A stretch of DNA of 64,000 bases, taken from Microvelia longipes (Eukaryota; Arthropoda; Insecta; Hemiptera; Veliidae). The position numbers and the translations under genes are program-made. A model generated the notes under the pieces. That model was not told where the DNA came from and searched no databases. It worked only from the letters and a program-made list of their open reading frames with translations. The stretch lies in contig JACMZG010000008.1 in assembly GCA_018340805.1 (NCBI GenBank), positions 19,870,524-19,934,523 of the forward strand. The letters run 5' to 3'. This document shows, piece after piece, positions 23,034-33,455 of the stretch (positions are counted from its first letter, which is position 1; every line of letters starts with the position of its first letter).

Positions 23034-23509
23034 AAAAATTATGTCTTCTGAGCAGCACAACTAGATCTGAAGTTTGATTTTTGTATTGTCTCTAGTATAA
23101 GATCAGCTAGATTAGCGGGAGTTATGCGTGGCACACACACAGAAAAAGCGTTTTGAAAAATAGTCAAAACGTCATAAAAATACCTTAAACATTTTTGATT
23201 TTGATTGAGGGTGAACACATGAATTTACCTATATAACTCAAGTTGGTGAGAAAAAGTAAGAAGGTTCAAGGACCTAAAAATGAAAACATTCTTTTTTGAA
23301 TATCTATAAAAAGGTTTACTGTCAGCATCCCTTTGAAAATTGCTTATACATTTATAGCAAATAATTTTTTTAAGTTATTCAGATACTTATGTACGTATGT
23401 ATCTAAGTATTATGTTTATACGTATGTAATAAATATTATCTTCTGATCACAGATATATTTGCTTTGAATAAACATGTGATAAAAACGAGAAGCAACCTAA
23501 CCTATCCTT
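23034..23509. other. No gene recognised
   Basis: Unique-looking AT-rich sequence between the 5S-type repeat and the LINE remnant. Confidence 0.4.
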
Positions 23510-25600
23510 GAAAAATAGATTGGGAGGCTTTTCGACAAGATCAAGCATCCAATCTGCCCTCTTTTACTATTGAAGTAGGTACCTATCTGATCTCACTTTA
23601 ATTTGAGGCTGTTGACCTGTCTTTCAAGAAAAGCTGTCCCCTGAGCATTCAGAAGGGCCCCTGGAAACTTCTATGGTAGAAACGCTTTCTTGATAACTGA
23701 AGAATCAGCTACCGTCGATACTTGCTGTTGATAATCAGAGGATAATAAACGAAGGGTAAGGAATATAGACCAATATTTTTGTCATCTTTTCTTCTCAAAC
23801 CCATGGAGAAAATGATAAACAGTAATATTAGTGAAACAGCATTTCTTATTAAGCCATTGAACAAATATCAGTTAGGTTATCAAGCGAGAAAATCTTGAGA
23901 CAGTGCTTTACATCTTGATGTTAAGAAGATTGAAGCTGCTTTTGAAAGAAAATGTTGTGTTGTGGGTGCTTGTCCAAATATTGAAGGAACATTTGACAAT
24001 CATCTTTCCAAACTATACTCTATTCTCTGAAGAAGCGTGGTGCTGAAGAATCTGTCTGTTATTTGATAACCAATATGGTTCTAAGAAAAGTTATGGCTTA
24101 TACTTTCCGTGGTTGGAGAGACTGCTGAAGCCCGAGCCACCAGAGGATGAGCCCGGGGATGCTCGCAGGGCGGAGTTTTAGCCTTGTGGTGGACGGCAAC
24201 GTCGCTGTCTTGACAGTAAAGACTTCTTTGCCATATAGTACGCTGATGTCATAGTCATACTTATCCGTAGAAAATACAGCCCTCGAGATACCATGGCTGA
24301 AAACAAATGCCAAGAGTAAAACCATACTCGTAATAGTTACCAAACGAACGACATCACATACTATTTGGTGGACACCTACATTCGTCTAATCGCATTAAAT
24401 ATCTCAGAATTATGTTTGATAAGAAATTAAGCTGGAAAAACATACTCTAATGACATTTTGTTGAACTGTGGGTAAAATCAAGCATCTTTAACCTCAGGTA
24501 TTGCGTTGGCTTTACTCAATGGCGATCAGACTTCTGATTTTACCAATTTTCCCTATTGTAGTAGCCTGAAGTTAACCAAGCCTCTGAATTGAACTGAACC
24601 TAGTTCAGTTCCTACCATGTTTATCCATTACAGGATCTATGAACTTAATACTAACCACTGCATTAAATGTAATATTGAACCTTCCCCATCTTGATGTTGT
24701 TCTAAACAGTAAGGCTAGGTTGGCAGCTTACAGAACAGTGGAAACTAGAGGATTCCAAATATTAGGGGTTACTCTAAAATAGTAACTGTAATTAGAGTCA
24801 CATACCCTATTACACCTATGAAAAACATTTCACACTTAGTCGATAAAGTTTAAATGGGGACCCGGCTCAATCCTCTGGAGACACAGTAGGGTATAGAAAT
24901 TGATCCAAGAATGACTGTTGCGCTGGAAGTGTTGCATGAGCTAATACTAAACTCAAAACCTTAAGGAAAATAAGCTATATTGTTTCAGACGGAAATATCA
25001 GCCAATAATGACTGCTTGATAAAAAATATAATAAATAATCCTAATCAGATTTCTATTAATATTTTTACTGTCATCAGCCAAGCTGCCATTAAAGAAAGCT
25101 GTTGTTCGTTCAGTACAAAGTTAACTCTAAGCTTGTCGGGAGTGCTTACAACCCATTTGACCCACTCTCTCCACAATCATGTCGCAATCAGAAGGCAATA
25201 AACAAGCAGACATCCTTGGAAAAAAGGGGGCTGAGCAAACTTCTGAAGACCCTGAACCCTTATAGTAGCCATACCCAGAACTATGGCCAAAGGTAAGATT
25301 GGTTCTTAACGAAATACTTGCACCATTGGAGCAAATCCTCTACCATCAGGCCCAACAAACTCATGTTAAAAGGACCCAATCCCATGCTGATTGAGGATCT
25401 GCCCACCCTAAGGAGAATGGATTTCAAAACAGTAAGTGGACTAATAACTGGTTACTGTCATATTCCCAAGAACCTTTATATCATTGATATCAATAAAAAT
25501 AAAGTGCGTGGGCTTTGTCGATCAGACACCGAAACACCCTCTCGCATACTTCTGAGATGAAAGGCTCAGGCCCTTTTGGTAGCAGCAATCTAAATAAAGT
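23510..25600 (+). pseudogene. Degenerate non-LTR retrotransposon ORF2 (R1/LOA/jockey-like, with RNase H)
   Basis: Translating across frames recovers the order of a LINE ORF2 3' half. Near 23600-23690 is the pre-RT segment (SCPLSIQKGPWKLLW). RT motifs follow at 23765-24000 (YRPIFLSSF, KMINSNISET, KYQLGYQARKS, VVGACPNIEGTFDN), then RGCSQGGVL near 24150, and the catalytic YADD box near 24239, which here reads YADV. Next are IKYLRIMFDKKLSWK near 24400, an RNase H tail near 25187 (GNKQADILGKKG) and a C-terminal segment near 25420-25540 (DFKTVSGLITGYCHI...LCRSDTETPSRILL) corresponding to the usual Cys-rich end. Many stops and frameshifts; clearly dead. The same RNase H segment recurs at 49935-50093. 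Confidence 0.88.
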
Positions 25601-26959
25601 TTTACTCTACTAATAAATCACTTGTTAAGAAGATCACCTTATCTAATAATTATTGAAGTCTAGACTAATTGAAGAGACAGTACAATAAACCTCAAATCGC
25701 AGTGAAAATGGGGTTTTCACCCATTTTCGACCTCAACCCCACACTATAATAATAACACCATAACTTACAAGATAATGTACTACTTAAATAAATAGTATAC
25801 TAGTTATGTAGATTCTAGTTGACATACTACTTATCTAGTTCTTCTTTGATTTAAAAAGAACTATCCAAAATATAAAATAAAGTTACTCTCATGGAATCAT
25901 CAGTAGTTGGGCTATCTAAATGGAATATCTCTGTGTTTACAGAGCTACGCGGGGAAAATTTCGCTTTATAGTAGAAAACCTTTACTCTATCTAAAGGAGG
26001 ATACTCCAACATCCATAATTCGTGGGGAGTTCCCCTTTTTTTCTTTACAGCTCGGTTTCTCTCTTGAGGCTTTCTCTTTATGATATTGTACTTTGCTCTC
26101 TTTAAATTGCGTTGTTTTTTAACACGTTACACATAAAACCTATTTGCAGTTACTTCTTGTTACACAAAGTATCGCCCCAATACGTATTGTTCTTCTTATA
26201 TTTTTACACCTTTTATATATTGGAACAAAGGTTCATATTCTTATTCAGAAATTATTGGTTTTATAGTAGAAAGGATTAGTTTTTGTATACGACTTGTATT
26301 TACAGCAACATTTACTGATATAAAAACAGTACAGTAAAAACGTTTGTCCCGTTTATGATGACATTTTTACTGCAGTGTTAACAACAGATTTTATAAAGGT
26401 TTTCAGACGAGACAACCCCTAAGAACTTTTCCTAGCCTAATCAATCTCGTTTCCATCATCCTCAGACCCTATCAGATGCTATTACTGTTGTATTCCCAGT
26501 GGTCATCAATTTAAGAACTGAACTCGCTTGATGCTCTAAGTTGAGAGATCCAAAAGAAACCGTGAATACGAACCGCAATCAAATTAATTTTGTAGCAGAT
26601 TTTCTTTTAATAAAATTCGCTCATGAGGTGGCCCCAGTGAGTGTAAAAATGATCTTTTTCAGAGGTACTTGATCACAAAATAATAGGTTTTAAAAAACGT
26701 TGTATACTTATAAGTAGTAGAAATTAGAGTGATCTGTATATTCTGCATAGTACAGGATCAGGGTGAGGGGGAGGAGCAAGGAAGGGATCAACTGTTTGGG
26801 TAATTTTATGACAAATCAACACAAAAAATTACATTTTTGGACCCGATTTTAATATAATTTAACTGAAAGTTAAGCACTAAAGAAAGAACGAAAAATTCAG
26901 TTTTTTGTTCTTAGACGTGTGTCAAAGTGTAAAATGACAGTTTATTTGTAAGTTCCAGC
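25601..26959. other. No gene recognised
   Basis: AT-rich. A very weak CCHC-like peptide (CYYCCIPSGHQFKN then stop) can be read near 26476-26520, too little to call a gag remnant. Confidence 0.35.
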
Positions 26960-27247
26960 CAAGGATGTTGTATAAAGGGAATGACGCACTAAGTCGAATT
27001 GCCATTCAACAAAGTGACCCCATCGAAAATCAAAACATAGAGATGAATGCAACACGTAACACACGTCAAAAACCAACTGCACATGCTTGGTACGAACTGC
27101 GCATGCTTAAAAGCGCAGGTCTTAAAATTTAGAGGCAAACTTATAACCTAAGGGGAGGTAAGTTTCCTCCTATTTCTCTATCTCATACAACTTCCATGGG
27201 GTCAGAAATGTTCCTTAATGCGTCATCCCCTTTATTCAACATCCTTG
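26960..27247. mobile_element. hAT-type MITE, short form (288 bp)
   Basis: Terminal inverted repeats of about 34 bp: CAAGGATGTTGTATAAAGGG at the left, and the reverse complement of CCTTTATTCAACATCCTTG at the right. Flanked by an 8-bp duplication with one mismatch (GTTCCAGC at 26952-26959, TTTCCAGC at 27248-27255). The ends and 8-bp duplication point to hAT. Compared with the copies at 36839-37358 and 41589-42088 it has lost about 210 bp internally. No transposase. Confidence 0.88.
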
Positions 27248-27818
27248 TTTCCAGCAAATAAATAGAAAAATATTTCTATCAATGTTCTTACAGTTTGACG
27301 TAATTTGACACACGTTATGCGCTACTGTGTATGCCATGGCGATTCCAAAATGAAACTTTTTGGACATTTTACTAACAGTTCTAACTTGTATTAAGTATTA
27401 TTTCACAATTTTAAAATTTGCCACTTGAGATATTGGCATTTTTATTTAATATTTGCACATATTTAAAACTTGTATCAAATTATCCAAAAGTATGTACAAT
27501 CTGTCAGAGGAAATAATTGACATAATCTGACATACTAGGTGATATGTTTGAGACATGTCAGGTTTCATATTAGTCTTTAATTTGTTATCCTTGCTTGATG
27601 TTCGATAGATATTCAATGGTAATTCCACTAGTGTATTTTACTTTACTTCACAATCTATTTGAAAGGATAAAGTTTAAGTTTTCAAACGCCACCAAGATAA
27701 AGTTTCACAGAATAAGCCAAAAATCAATAGTATAGTGCTTAACTGTCAGGCAAATTATATTAAAATCGGAAGTATCAAGTGTTTTTACCAGTGTTCATTG
27801 AAATGGAATGACCAAACT
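27248..27818. other. No gene recognised
   Basis: AT-rich sequence between two MITEs. Confidence 0.4.
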
Positions 27819-28007
27819 ATATTTTTAGACGGCTCTATCTCCTATCCAACCCCCTCTTTTTATGTGAACACGAACCACGTTCGTTTGAACCTGAACCACA
27901 TTCCGATAAATCTGAACAATGTAGAGTTCAACCGAACGTGGTTCATGTTCAACATGGTTCACGTAAATGAGGAGGGTGGGGTGGGAGATAGAGCCAACTA
28001 AAAATAT
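27819..28007. mobile_element. Palindromic MITE with long imperfect inverted repeats
   Basis: Left end TATTTTTAGACGGCTCTATC and right end GATAGAGCCAACTAAAAATA are inverted. The pairing continues inward through CC.AACCCCCTC / GAGGGTGGGGTGG and GAACCACGTTCG / CGAACGTGG, so nearly the whole 189 bp folds. No target duplication was identified with confidence (TA or a short AT-rich word are possible). Open frames through it on both strands are a by-product of the palindrome. Confidence 0.78.
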
Positions 28008-28355
28008 GTAGTTATAAAAGAGTTGCTTCTCCTCTTTACCCTCACTCCGAGTTGCCACCGTTGATGCAAATGTACGATGTCACAAACGGTCATATGAGCA
28101 AATCCCCACTCCTCTCTGTGCGGGCTAATTTGCTCAAACGAACATTCTTGACATCAATAGTATTAAGAGCTTTTGGACTGTGATTTTTGAAAAAACCGAC
28201 AAGTGTTCCATGGAAAATGGTCATGGTTGTAAGATTTTGCAAAACAAATGTATTTATATAGAACATTTTCTTTTTACTTCATCAAACATTTTTTTACTAA
28301 CACGCCACTTTCTTCTAAAAATTGTTAAGAAGCCATAGGTAGATTTTTAAAACAT
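28008..28355. other. No gene recognised
   Basis: Unique-looking sequence up to the target duplication of the LTR element. Confidence 0.4.
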
Positions 28356-28359
28356 ATCG

Positions 28360-29259
28360 TGATACGGCGTGAGGTAGGCTTTCCTTAGTAGAGGATCTCA
28401 AAGCCGTCGTGGTGGTCCTGAAAAGGACCGTTTGTAGTATGGTGGTCCCGACTTAGAGGAGTGGTAGCCTTTGCGTCCATACTAGGCCTTGAAGGAGGGT
28501 CTAGGAGTGAACGTTGTCGTTGTCTTCTTGCCGCCTCGTAGACGGTGCTGGGTGGTCCTGAGAAGGACCGTTGGTACCAAGCCCTGTCGCAAGTTCGAGT
28601 TAACGACAGCGAGGACTTGGCTGCGACCTGCACGTCTAAGAAGACAGCGGAAGCCAACCAACAAGCCGAACGCAAGAATTCCCTAGAGGGACAGCGTTAC
28701 GGCTACCAAGCACCGTTATGTCGAGCCAGACGCAAGAATTCCCCTTGGGGACAGCGTCTGACTTTGGAGGGATGAGCCACCGCAAAAATTCCCAAGAGGG
28801 ACAGCGTATAGGCCGTGGTGAGTAGAGAGAGGTGAGAAGGGTGAGTAGAGATTACACATCAAGTTGATTCCATTACCACTGGTTGAGACTCCATGCCAAT
28901 AGCCATCAGTGTGAGGTTGAGTGAGGTATCAGAGCGAGAGTAGTTACATCTTGAGAGATCCTTCTCCTTCTGAGCTTCAGTGATGGTTGAGCTTGGAGTT
29001 TACTTGAGCTTTCCGAACTTGTCGAACTTCTTGGGCTTCTCGGACTATCCGAGCTTGTCCAACTGCTCGATTTCGAGCGCTTTATATCCTATTAGGATAA
29101 TTTCAAGGCTCGTGATTGGTTTAAGAGAGAGAAAATGTCCGCGCCAATTGGGGGACAGAAAGAGAGTTGAGCGACGACTGATTGGCTATTCTGCATGGAG
29201 CATAGTTTATAAATATTAAGAAAATGGGTTTTCTGGCAACAGCAAGGCTGCCGGTATCA
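28360..29259 (-). repeat. 3' LTR of the gag-only element
   Basis: 900 bp, TGATAC...GTATCA, same as 31378-32277. Because the element reads leftwards, this is the downstream LTR. It contains small hairpins: GGTCCT-GAAA-AGGACC at about 28415, GGTCCT-GAGA-AGGACC at about 28553, and three GAATTCCC/AATTCCC...GGGACAGCG units at about 28677, 28737 and 28787. Reading frames listed in this region on both strands repeat identically in the other LTR and are not genes. Confidence 0.95.
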
Positions 29260-29274
29260 ATCCACCCTACTTTA
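29260..29274 (-). other. Candidate polypurine tract
   Basis: Minus-strand AAAGTAGGGTGGAT directly abuts the 3' LTR, where plus-strand priming should start. It is purine-rich but not an ideal tract. Confidence 0.5.
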
Positions 29275-30456
29275 GACACGAAAACCCGCTTTTCTTATAT
29301 TTATCAAACTTAGATTAGTGGCATAATTTATTAAAGTAAAAATTAAAGTAATTAACAAACAAGTAACGTTAACTTAAACTAGGAACAACAAGTAACACTA
29401 GACACAGTGAATTAAACAAACAAAAAAGAGTGTTGAGCACACTAAGACATAGTGGCATACTTCAACGTTAAAAGAACAAGAATGGTAACAGCTTGAACAC
29501 TAAGCATAGTGTTTTACGGGTCCACTGTACCATATAAACAAAATGACTAAGCATAGTCGTACTTAAGAGATTACTAAGAGAGCTTACATACTAAGAGAGT
29601 TTAAAAAAAATTTAAGAGTGCGTGCATATACACGGGGTTCTTTGACTTTACCTTAATTAAGTTAAGTAATGAGTAAAATTAATAGAGAATATTGAAAACT
29701 TAAATTAACAACAAAATTAGTGAGTGAACTGAGTACTTTACATTAATAATACTAGAGTTCGTTGAGAGTGATGTCTTGGAGTGTTGCTAGGTCTAACGGA
29801 TCCCCTTCTGCCACAAGTTGATCCACCATTCTGCCACAATGGTATGCATAGACGCTGCGACGTAGTGAGTTAGAAGACGAAGTTGGTGAGTGACACTTTA
29901 GTGCTTAAAGTGTGTTGGCGAGGTAGGTGAGAGGTAGCACAGATAGGTGACTTACGGTGGTATCAGCAAATCTGGAGGCTAGAGTGAGGTACGATTTCGC
30001 TTAACAAGTTTGCGGTTACTTGTGGTAAGGAATCGTAGCCTGCGAGATGTTGGAATCAGGGTCCGCTGGATGCAGCTGAATTCCAGGTGGTGCGATGTAC
30101 AGGTCCTGTGCAGCAAGGCGTCTGTGACATGGGCATCACCGAGAGTAGAGAACTCCACCAGCTTGGGAAGTACGGTGTTTCCGAAGACTGAAGAGTAGCT
30201 CTGAGAGTGTGAGTAGTAGCAGGTAGTTTTGCGTTGCCCCTGGCAAGAAGAAAGGGATAACCGGCGATCTTTTTGAGGGACGAACTTGTAGAGAACTTCG
30301 AAGAAGTTGTGGGTATAGTAGGTAGTGAAGATGTAAGTTACTCTGACGGTTGACAAGTAACTTAATCTTGAGGCAAGGTAGTGAAGGAAGCATTTGCGTG
30401 ATGCTGGTCCTAGTTGTGTCGAGTAAAGAAGTGTGATGTCTGGCGAGTAGAGATGC
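29275..30456 (-). other. Non-coding 3' internal region of the gag-only element
   Basis: Lies between the gag stop and the polypurine tract. Frames of 85 and 125 codons occur on the minus strand (30136-30393 and 29979-30356) but show no zinc knuckle, protease (D-T/S-G) or RT motif. They overlap each other in different frames and are probably not genes. 29280-29720 is AT-rich with CTAAGCATAGT-type repeats; 29760-30456 has a composition closer to gag. Confidence 0.6.
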
Positions 30457-31095
30457 TTAGTAGAAATCTGCGGCGGAAGTTCTAGAAGATGTAGAACTAG
30501 ATTTCACCAAGTTTTCTATCTTGCCAGCTTTAACCACGAGATCTGCGTAGGTAGAAGCTGAACTTGCTCGAAGGAAAATTTGAAGTTCAGGTTTAGTGAG
30601 TTCTATTAATGCCTCGCAGGTCTCCGCTTCATTGAGAGGTTGGTCAAGTCGTTTAACCAAGTTTATTTTGCGTGAGAGAAAGCTTATGATACTTTCATTC
30701 TTCTGCTGCGTCAACGAGTAGATTTCTGCACGAATGATCTCCAAACGTCGTGTGCTTGAGTATTTGTTGAGTAGAAGAGTTTTAAAATCTTCAAACGTGT
30801 CGATTGTGGCGCATCGTGGCTTCCACCACTCTAGCGCTGAAGATTTTAAATGTTTGGTTGCCAATTCAAGCTGAGTCTCGGTGCATGGATGAAAGATGGA
30901 GAAGTAGTCTTCGAGTTGCCGAATAAATGCCTCGGGCTTTTCTTCATCATCCCCATGGAAGTCTCGAAGTTCCTTGTCGTGAATTTTGACTTGCGCAAGG
31001 GCTTGAATAAGGCTTGAGGCGACGGTGCTGGCAATAGCGCTAGCCGAAGATTCTGCTTTCGCAGGGCTAGGTTGCCTACGTCGATTCTTGGACAT
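30457..31095 (-). CDS. gag: Retrotransposon Gag (capsid-like), 212 residues
   Basis: Intact frame with ATG at 31095 and stop at 30457. The N terminus is basic (MSKNRRRQPSPAKAES), then an Ala/Ser helix. From about residue 45 comes the typical Ty3-type capsid pattern: FHGDDEEKPEAFIRQLEDYF, a helix ending LKSSALEWWK, then FEDFKTLLLNKYSS, IRAEIYSLTQQKNESIISF and a Leu-rich helix with ...ELTKPELQIFL. This matches retrotransposon Gag families in which the W after A-x-x-W and the F-x-x-F-x-x-x-F are conserved. The protein stops after a Ser-rich tail with no CCHC nucleocapsid finger, so it is shorter than usual Gag (commonly about 300 residues or more). It would assemble particles for the element's RNA if it still acts. 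It is the only coding region of the element. Confidence 0.9.
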   Translation of the reverse strand: MSKNRRRQPSPAKAESSASAIASTVASSLIQALAQVKIHDKELRDFHGDDEEKPEAFIRQLEDYFSIFHPCTETQLELATKHLKSSALEWWKPRCATIDTFEDFKTLLLNKYSSTRRLEIIRAEIYSLTQQKNESIISFLSRKINLVKRLDQPLNEAETCEALIELTKPELQIFLRASSASTYADLVVKAGKIENLVKSSSTSSRTSAADFY

Positions 31096-31357
31096 TGTGG
31101 AGAGAATTAAAAGAAGTTGAGGTAAAACTCAAAGAGGTCGAGAGATTTAGTGTGGTGGTTGGGCGCCACTTGGATTCTAGCCAATCCAAGAAATTGAGTG
31201 TAGTGGAGATGCATTCGAGAGCTGATTCGTTGTGTAGAGGAGAGTAGTGTAGAGAAGAGTAGAAGTGAGTTAATTGTAGAGTGGAGAGTTGATGTGTTTA
31301 GCTAGCTCTAGTTAGAAGAGGGCGGTTCTCGCCAAAGCTGATTTAACATGATTATCA

Positions 31358-31375
31358 GCCCCACGTTGGGCGCCA
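31358..31375 (-). other. Primer-binding site for tRNA-Lys
   Basis: The plus strand reads GCCCCACGTTGGGCGCCA, the 3' 18 nucleotides of tRNA-Lys(CUU) including CCA as I recall it, so the minus-strand RNA carries the exact complement. It is two bases (31376-31377) from the 5' LTR. All 18 positions match, which indicates a functional priming site. Confidence 0.92.
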
Positions 31376-31377
31376 AA

Positions 31378-32277
31378 TGATACGGCGTGAGGTAGGCTTT
31401 CCTTAGTAGAGGATCTCAAAGCCGTCGTGGTGGTCCTGAAAAGGACCGTTTGTAGTATGGTGGTCCCGACTTAGAGGAGTGGTAGCCTTTGCGTCCATAC
31501 TAGGCCTTGAAGGAGGGTCTAGGAGTGAACGTTGTCGTTGTCTTCTTGCCGCCTCGTAGACGGTGCTGGGTGGTCCTGAGAAGGACCGTTGGTACCAAGC
31601 CCTGTCGCAAGTTCGAGTTAACGACAGCGAGGACTTGGCTGCGACCTGCACGTCTAAGAAGACAGCGGAAGCCAACCAACAAGCCGAACGCAAGAATTCC
31701 CTAGAGGGACAGCGTTACGGCTACCAAGCACCGTTATGTCGAGCCAGACGCAAGAATTCCCCTTGGGGACAGCGTCTGACTTTGGAGGGATGAGCCACCG
31801 CAAAAATTCCCAAGAGGGACAGCGTATAGGCCGTGGTGAGTAGAGAGAGGTGAGAAGGGTGAGTAGAGATTACACATCAAGTTGATTCCATTACCACTGG
31901 TTGAGACTCCATGCCAATAGCCATCAGTGTGAGGTTGAGTGAGGTATCAGAGCGAGAGTAGTTACATCTTGAGAGATCCTTCTCCTTCTGAGCTTCAGTG
32001 ATGGTTGAGCTTGGAGTTTACTTGAGCTTTCCGAACTTGTCGAACTTCTTGGGCTTCTCGGACTATCCGAGCTTGTCCAACTGCTCGATTTCGAGCGCTT
32101 TATATCCTATTAGGATAATTTCAAGGCTCGTGATTGGTTTAAGAGAGAGAAAATGTCCGCGCCAATTGGGGGACAGAAAGAGAGTTGAGCGACGACTGAT
32201 TGGCTATTCTGCATGGAGCATAGTTTATAAATATTAAGAAAATGGGTTTTCTGGCAACAGCAAGGCTGCCGGTATCA
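31378..32277 (-). repeat. 5' LTR of the gag-only element
   Basis: 900 bp, matches 28360-29259 throughout by eye. Contains the promoter at 32098-32203 and, downstream of it on the minus strand, the small hairpins described for the other LTR. Confidence 0.95.
32098..32203 (-). promoter_or_regulatory. LTR promoter: TATA box with two CCAAT boxes
   Basis: On the minus strand CCAAT occurs at 32199-32203 (AGCCAATCAG) and 32133-32137 (AACCAATCACG), followed by TATAAAG at 32098-32104. Spacing and order (CCAAT, CCAAT, TATA) are those of an RNA polymerase II promoter and agree with the direction of gag. An identical set lies in the 3' LTR 3018 bp to the left. A GCTCGA/TCGAGC palindrome just downstream may mark the start region. 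Confidence 0.7.
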
Positions 32278-32689
32278 ATCGTTTGACACTATTTTATATC
32301 ATATTCTTTCTTTACTTTTAGAAGCTCTCGTGTTTTAACAAATGGTAATATCTACACAGAACTTTTTTTTATTTAAATTTCTAATCTTTATCAATTATTA
32401 TGTGAGATTTAAACAAACCTTATTATTTGTTTAAAATAGCTATATATTTGTAAATTATTTGTAAAAAAGACAATTATTTGTATTCTCTTAGGCCAACAAA
32501 GACACTGGTTGGTAAGATTAGGTCGGAATTTGTCATCAATTACAGTAAAATACAAATGTATTTCTAGCGGAGTTTTGTAAACAAGCTATCTCTCGAAAGA
32601 AATTATATTTTGTTCACTAAATTTGGAACAGAAATCAACCTTGGATTAATTTCATTGGTGTCATAATGAAATAATTAGTTCCAAACCGA

Positions 32690-32820
32690 AATAATTAGTT
32701 AAAGTTTCGATGCGATTGGATTGAGATTTGGCACACATATAGCCATGTATAAGACTAACATACGTGCAAAGTTTCAACTCATTATCAGAATTTATTTAAT
32801 TTGTATCAAATGACTTGTGT
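32690..32820 (+). repeat. 5S-containing repeat, left part, interrupted by a nested element
   Basis: Matches the family (GATTGAGATTTGGCACACAT, CATGTATAAGACTAACAT, CTCATTATCAG, TGACTTGTGT) and stops at 32820. The continuation of the same copy is at 35107-35420, so 32821-35106 was inserted into it. Confidence 0.75.
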
Positions 32821-32826
32821 TTGTTA

Positions 32827-32853
32827 GGGTTTCGAAGATAATCTTCGAAACCC
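32827..32853. repeat. 27-bp perfect palindrome at element left end
   Basis: GGGTTTCGAAGAT, one central A, ATCTTCGAAACCC. It is the left subterminal structure of the Helentron-like element. Confidence 0.9.
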
Positions 32854-33017
32854 TTATACTTTCTGTCAGGCGTCTGTCTGTTCGATTTCTCATCTCAGGA
32901 AGTACAATAGCTAGGAAGTTGAAATTTGGTATACATGTGTAACTATTTTATCCAACAACAGGAAAAATATAGCCAACTATATCACACGCGCATCTGTCGA
33001 TTTATGAGCGAATGCGC

Positions 33018-33434
33018 ACATTCGCCAAAAAAAAATATTTTTTTGAAAAATCATGTGGGGTATCAAATTGTAGGTATCGATGGGTAGTACACAAATATGC
33101 ATCGCTTTTTCAAAATGGCGGCTATTACACCCGCCAAAAATCTCGAAAACCACCAAAAAATGCTTGTCCCCCCCCCTTTTAAGGCATAAGGAGAAGCCCT
33201 AAAATATGGGACCAATAGCTAATAAAAGCACTTTCCGGGCCATAGAAATTCTTCGGAGAAAAAGTTTCAAAAGTTAATTTTAGCAATTTCAAAATCGCCC
33301 ATACGCGCACGCGCCAAAAAAAATATTTTTTTGAAAAATCATGTGGGGTATCAAATTGTAGGTATCGATGGGTAGTACACAAATATGCATCGCTTTTTCA
33401 AAATGACGGCTATTACACCCGCCAAAAATCTCGA
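33018..33434. repeat. Direct duplication of approximately 120 bp within the Helentron-like element
   Basis: 33021-33142 and 33312-33434 share ATATTTTTTTGAAAAATCAT, GTGGGGTATCAAATTGTAGG, TATCGATGGGTAGTACACAA and ...TTACACCCGCCAAAAATCTC with almost no differences (GGCGG versus GACGG). About 170 bp of unrelated sequence lies between. Confidence 0.85.
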
Positions 33435-33455
33435 CATAAGGCACTAAGCAGTAAT

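Larger units (their letters stand above)
28360..32277 (-). mobile_element. Non-autonomous gag-only LTR retrotransposon, structurally intact
   Basis: 3918 bp flanked by the 4-bp duplication ATCG (28356-28359 and 32278-32281). Two 900-bp LTRs, 28360-29259 and 31378-32277, appear identical by eye, offset exactly 3018. Each LTR is bounded by TGATAC...GTATCA. On the minus strand the order is 5' LTR, two-base spacer, tRNA-Lys primer site, leader, gag, about 1.2 kb of non-coding sequence, purine-rich tract, 3' LTR. No protease, RT, RNase H or integrase motif is found in any frame, so it must be mobilised by a relative's enzymes. The 4-bp duplication and Gag suggest the Ty3/gypsy lineage. Identical LTRs mean recent insertion. 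Confidence 0.95.

Noticed and set aside
26476..26520. Gag zinc-knuckle remnant (CYYCCIPSGHQFKN)
   Set aside because: A single imperfect motif with a missing last Cys and an immediate stop; no neighbouring gag or pol.
28385..28775. Open frames of 60-96 codons on both strands in the LTR (and identical ones at 31403-31793)
   Set aside because: They overlap in several frames, repeat identically in both LTRs and show no protein motif; they are by-products of GC-richer LTR sequence.
29979..30393. Frames of 125 and 85 codons downstream of gag as possible protease or nucleocapsid
   Set aside because: No D-T/S-G, CCHC or RT motif in either frame, and they overlap each other.
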